From positions 3,534,001-3,598,000 of the forward strand of contig OY970334.1 in assembly GCA_963717445.1 (NCBI GenBank): a stretch of 64,000 nucleotides of DNA. The letters run 5' to 3'. Positions within the stretch are counted from its first letter, which is position 1; every line of letters starts with the position of its first letter. Positions 61,407 to 64,000 of this stretch are shown here, piece by piece. The notes under the pieces were generated by a model. The model had not been told where the DNA came from. It did not search any database and worked only from the letters and a program-made list of their open reading frames with translations. The DNA is from JAGVPT01 sp963717445. Its GTDB lineage: Bacteria > Bacteroidota > Ignavibacteria > UBA10030 > UBA8401. A program made the translations under genes and the position numbers.

Positions 61407-62450
61407 TTATTTGCCCTGCTGTTGAGTTGGTGATGAGACGGCGGTCTTCCTGTAGTTGGGCTGATACGGGACATTGTCACGCCACAGAGCGTAGATCAGA
61501 CAGAGGAGCTTGCGAGCAACGGCGACGAGAGCCACCATTTTGTTGGCCTTCGATTGTACCAAACGTAGGTAAAAGCGCCTGAGTGCTGGATTACACCGAG
61601 TTGCAGCGAGGGCTGGCATGAACAACGCACGTCGAAGGTTGCTGTTGCCTTTGTGCGAGATAGAGGGCTTGCCGGAACGAAGTCCAGACTGTCTGATGCG
61701 AATGTCAAAGCCTGCATAGCTGGTGAGTTGCTTTGCATTGGTAATAAGAGCAAAGCCGTTGGTTTCACCGATGACCCGCACGGCTGTCATAAAGCCAACG
61801 CCCTGAGCTGAGGTGATGTTGCCAATCCGTGCGTGTAGATCATCGTCGTCTTCGACGAGAGCACGAATTTCAACCTCGATTGCTTTGAGTTGCGCCTCAT
61901 AGAGTTTGTGTTGCGCCTCAAGACGTGCAAGTGTCTGTATCGCAGGCTGATAGCTATGGTCTTTGGCATGAAGCTGGTTCTTGATCTTTGTGAGCTGTTC
62001 GGTAGCAGCGTCATACTCGCGTACAAGCGCTTTCAGGATACGCAGTTGTGTTGATGGGGCTTGCCACGGCTGCAGCATACGCTCCAAGCCGAACTGGGCA
62101 ATGGCTCGCGCATCCAAGCGGTCTGTTTTGGATTTGATATCGAGGGACTTGACGTAGTTCTTCATTTTTGTCGGCAGCACAATTGTCACACGCTGATGTT
62201 GTTCAGCCAGGTAATACGCAAGATGCTCGTGGTAGACGCCCGTTGCTTCCATCACGAACCAGAGCGGAGCAGTCGATGGCCCGGCCATCTTCTTTGCCCA
62301 ACGACTGAGCTTGCGGAAGCCCGGTAACGTATTGCGGAACTCTGCCAGTGCGACAAACCGTTGCTGTTGTTTTTCATCTGTCATGGCGAACTGAGCATCA
62401 AAGCTATCTTTGCTAATATCGATACCAACAACTTGTTTCACGGTAATCAT
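61407..62450 (-). CDS. IS110-family transposase (recombinase)
   Basis: A 347-residue DEDD recombinase. The RuvC-like N-terminal domain has Asp11 (VVGIDISKDSF), Glu69 (VMEATGVYHE), Asp110 and Asp113 (KTDRLDARAIAQFG). The C-terminal Transposase_20 domain has LTSYAGFDIRIRQSGLRSGK followed by ISHKGNSNLRRALF, with the usual catalytic serine region. A coiled coil (~130-200) joins them. ATG 62450 is the first in-frame start after the weak GAGTGAAG site. The gene looks intact, so the element may be active. Confidence 0.94.
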   Translation of the reverse strand: MITVKQVVGIDISKDSFDAQFAMTDEKQQQRFVALAEFRNTLPGFRKLSRWAKKMAGPSTAPLWFVMEATGVYHEHLAYYLAEQHQRVTIVLPTKMKNYVKSLDIKSKTDRLDARAIAQFGLERMLQPWQAPSTQLRILKALVREYDAATEQLTKIKNQLHAKDHSYQPAIQTLARLEAQHKLYEAQLKAIEVEIRALVEDDDDLHARIGNITSAQGVGFMTAVRVIGETNGFALITNAKQLTSYAGFDIRIRQSGLRSGKPSISHKGNSNLRRALFMPALAATRCNPALRRFYLRLVQSKANKMVALVAVARKLLCLIYALWRDNVPYQPNYRKTAVSSPTQQQGK

Positions 62451-62488
62451 GGTGTCTTCACTCCATTCGTTCTTGACGAACAATGACG

Positions 62489-62646
62489 ATTGACTTTCCT
62501 TCGACTTCTCTCGTGGATTATACGGGATCCAAGATTGGTCCCTAAGTACTGTTCAGCCTCGAAAAAGTCAACAAGAGTGGGGCAGCTTTCTCTGCGACGG
62601 CCTCGCACGTGGCGGACCTAGGCGCAAACCTGTCTCCCACTCTTGT
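62489..62646 (-). ncRNA. Candidate IS110 bridge RNA
   Basis: The DNA upstream of the transposase can fold into two stem-bounded loops. Loop 1 is closed by an 11-bp stem (62571-62581 with 62636-62646). It holds plus-strand GGCGCAAA (62621-62628), a 7/8 match to the right flank GGCGCTAA at 62699-62706, and CTCTGCG (62590-62596), which pairs with the left flank with one G-T. Loop 2 is closed by TTGACTTT...TTCGA (62490-62504 with 62559-62571). It holds GTACTGT (62546-62552), identical to the element end at 61373-61379, and a short match to the other end. The order (target loop, then donor loop) is that of known bridge RNAs. Confidence 0.6.
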
Positions 62647-62757
62647 CGTCACTGATCTTGCAAAGAACGATATTAGAACTGTGAAATACAACATACGAGG
62701 CGCTAAGAACGCCAAGAAAAGATTACTTTTCACCTCTTACCATTCACGCTCCTAAAA

Positions 62758-64000
62758 ATGCCTCCGCCGAACCTTACATCCTCGAACATTCTTTGCGACC
62801 AGTGCGGATTGCCGTATAGCCGCTCCGAGAAAGGGCGCGGTGGTGTAACACAATTAAAAGGCGGCGTCGAATTTCACTTCTGCTGTTACGGTTGTTCGTT
62901 TACCCATTCGTTGACCGGAGAAAAAGGAGAAGGGGGTGTTGCATCGATGTTCCTTCTCCGACTCGGGTTCTCAGCATTTTTGTCCATGAACATTATGATC
63001 CTGAGCTGGGCGCTGTATGCAGATAAATGGAAATGGCTTGGCATTGAAGGGAATGTGCTTCCGGCGATGAACATGCTGTTGTTCGTCCTTTCCACCCCGA
63101 TTATGGTGCTTGTCGGGTATCCCTTTTTCAAGAACGCCGCCAGTGAAATTCACCGGCTGCGTCTTTCGATGGACAGCCTTATCGCTCTGGGTTCCCTTGC
63201 AGCGTACGGGTTTTCGACGTACGAAGTTTTTACCGGCGGCACTGCGCTCTATTTCGATACCGGTACAATGGTCATTGTGCTGGTGACCGCAGGGCGATAT
63301 CTCGAAGCAACGGCGAAGGTTCGTACATCGTCCGCACTCCGCTCGCTGCTCGATCTTCGCCCGAACATTGCACGCGTTATTCGCGAAGGCGCGGATGTAG
63401 AGGTCCCTACTTCTACAATCGGCATAGGAGAAATAATCAAGGTGCTTCCGGGCGAACGCATTCCGCTCGATGGGACAATGGTTGAAGGAGTGACATCCGT
63501 GAACGAATCGTTCCTTACGGGTGAGTCGCTTCCTGTTATTAAAGAACCGGGCGCGAACGTTTTCGCCGCCACAGTCAACGCCGAAGGATCTATCCTCGTG
63601 CGAACCACGTTAACGGAAAACGATACACTGCACGCGCATTTCATTCATTTAATGGAAGAGGCACAGCGCAGCCGGTCACCAATCCAGCAACTGGTCGACC
63701 GGATCTCGTACGTTTTTATTCCGGCCGTGATCGGAATTGCGGCGGTGACATTTATCGGGTGGATGATCATCGATACATTTGCGGGAGCCTTGCTCCATTC
63801 GTTAACCGTTCTTGTCGTTTCATGTCCGTGCGCTTTAGGCATTGGGACACCTCTCGCTACGACAATTGCAATCGCCCGTGCCGCTGAAGAAGGCATCCTC
63901 ATCCGCTCAACGGCAATTCTCGAAAAGCTTTTCTCCGTTACTACGGTTGTATTTGATAAGACCGGTACATTGACAGAAGGGAATCTCAGCATCTCTGCCG
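62758..64000 (+). CDS. ccoI: Copper P-type ATPase for cbb3 assembly (CcoI type), 3' end off the window
   Basis: About 414 residues are present. The N-terminus has CDQCGLPYS and FCCYGCSFTH, the cysteine-rich lead found in CcoI/FixI proteins. Transmembrane helices, the metal site SCPCALGIGTPLATT and the phosphorylation site FDKTGTLTEG follow. CcoI supplies copper to the CuB centre of the cbb3 oxidase (family knowledge). It was probably adjacent to actF before the IS110 insertion, so its transcription may now depend on the element or on its own promoter. Confidence 0.93.
   Translation, partial: MPPPNLTSSNILCDQCGLPYSRSEKGRGGVTQLKGGVEFHFCCYGCSFTHSLTGEKGEGGVASMFLLRLGFSAFLSMNIMILSWALYADKWKWLGIEGNVLPAMNMLLFVLSTPIMVLVGYPFFKNAASEIHRLRLSMDSLIALGSLAAYGFSTYEVFTGGTALYFDTGTMVIVLVTAGRYLEATAKVRTSSALRSLLDLRPNIARVIREGADVEVPTSTIGIGEIIKVLPGERIPLDGTMVEGVTSVNESFLTGESLPVIKEPGANVFAATVNAEGSILVRTTLTENDTLHAHFIHLMEEAQRSRSPIQQLVDRISYVFIPAVIGIAAVTFIGWMIIDTFAGALLHSLTVLVVSCPCALGIGTPLATTIAIARAAEEGILIRSTAILEKLFSVTTVVFDKTGTLTEGNLSISA

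Larger units (their letters stand above)
61374..62700 (-). mobile_element. IS110-family insertion sequence
   Basis: A ~1.33-kb element with an intact transposase on the minus strand, a short 3' end and a 250-bp non-coding upstream end. Joining its outer flanks (AACCGCAAAGG at 61363-61373 and CGCTAAGAACGCC from 62701) gives a continuous repeat-like sequence. A GG dinucleotide is present at both junctions (61372-61373 and 62699-62700), as expected of the IS110 core. There are no terminal inverted repeats, as usual for the family. It separates actF from ccoI. Confidence 0.85.

Overview
The window reads as chromosomal DNA of a free-living, aerobically respiring bacterium with moderate G+C content. 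The gene families point to the FCB superphylum (Bacteroidota/Chlorobiota/Ignavibacteria-like). They include a bacterial group-II geranylgeranylglyceryl-phosphate synthase, an alternative complex III (ActABCDEF) fused to a cbb3-oxidase cluster, an FCB-style outer-membrane protein and large lipoprotein, and a REP-associated transposase. Clear GGAGG-type ribosome binding sites are frequent, which suits an Ignavibacteria-like lineage better than Bacteroidia. This placement is inference, because no rRNA lies in the window.

Layout. 1-10.8 kb: a partial secreted 5'-nucleotidase, glycogen phosphorylase, ferritin, a three-gene membrane-protein set containing a 42-residue mini-protein, then a short ORF with ten cysteine codons, an intrinsic terminator, and a DUF4395 plus rhodanese operon. 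This last arrangement has the full layout of a cysteine-sensing ribosome-mediated attenuator and is the most striking regulatory locus here. After it come an SDR epimerase, a small lipoprotein and a CsgG-like protein. 11-27 kb (mostly minus strand): a pilin-like protein behind a sigma-54-type promoter, sdhCDAB, a RAYT transposase bracketed by REP palindromes, ftsX, pheA, two lipoproteins coupled to recR-ybaB, gmhA, the archaeal-type lipid enzyme, alaS, a thioredoxin-fold protein, an AT-rich two-gene cassette and clpS. 27-46 kb: aconitase, bacilliredoxin, slipin and NfeD, a TPR lipoprotein, DUF3467, a 754-residue lipoprotein plus an outer-membrane protein, hslUV, rpoN, DUF3109, dprA, a lone EutN/CcmL vertex protein and a phosphohexomutase.

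46.5-64 kb is an aerobic respiration and copper block. copZ-copA and a SafE-like protein precede ccoS-ccoN-ccoO-ccoP, which run directly into actA, a DinB-like gene, and actB-C-D-E-F; ccoI follows and runs off the end. Together they would move electrons from quinol through alternative complex III and cytochrome c to a cbb3 oxidase, with CcoI and CopA handling copper. An IS110-family element sits between actF and ccoI. Its upstream non-coding end can fold into two loops whose sequences match its own target flanks and its own donor ends, as expected of a bridge RNA, and its empty site can be reconstructed.

Intergenic space is rich in dispersed elements: a ~119-bp terminal-inverted-repeat family (four full copies, two of them inside the act operon), RAYT-linked REP palindromes, a 'CACTACCC' family, a 215-bp inverted-repeat element and AT-rich inverted repeats. 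Three conserved genes (aconitase, outer-membrane protein, phosphohexomutase) are each split by one 1-nt shift. Two of the shifts fall in homopolymers, which suggests sequencing error more than true decay.
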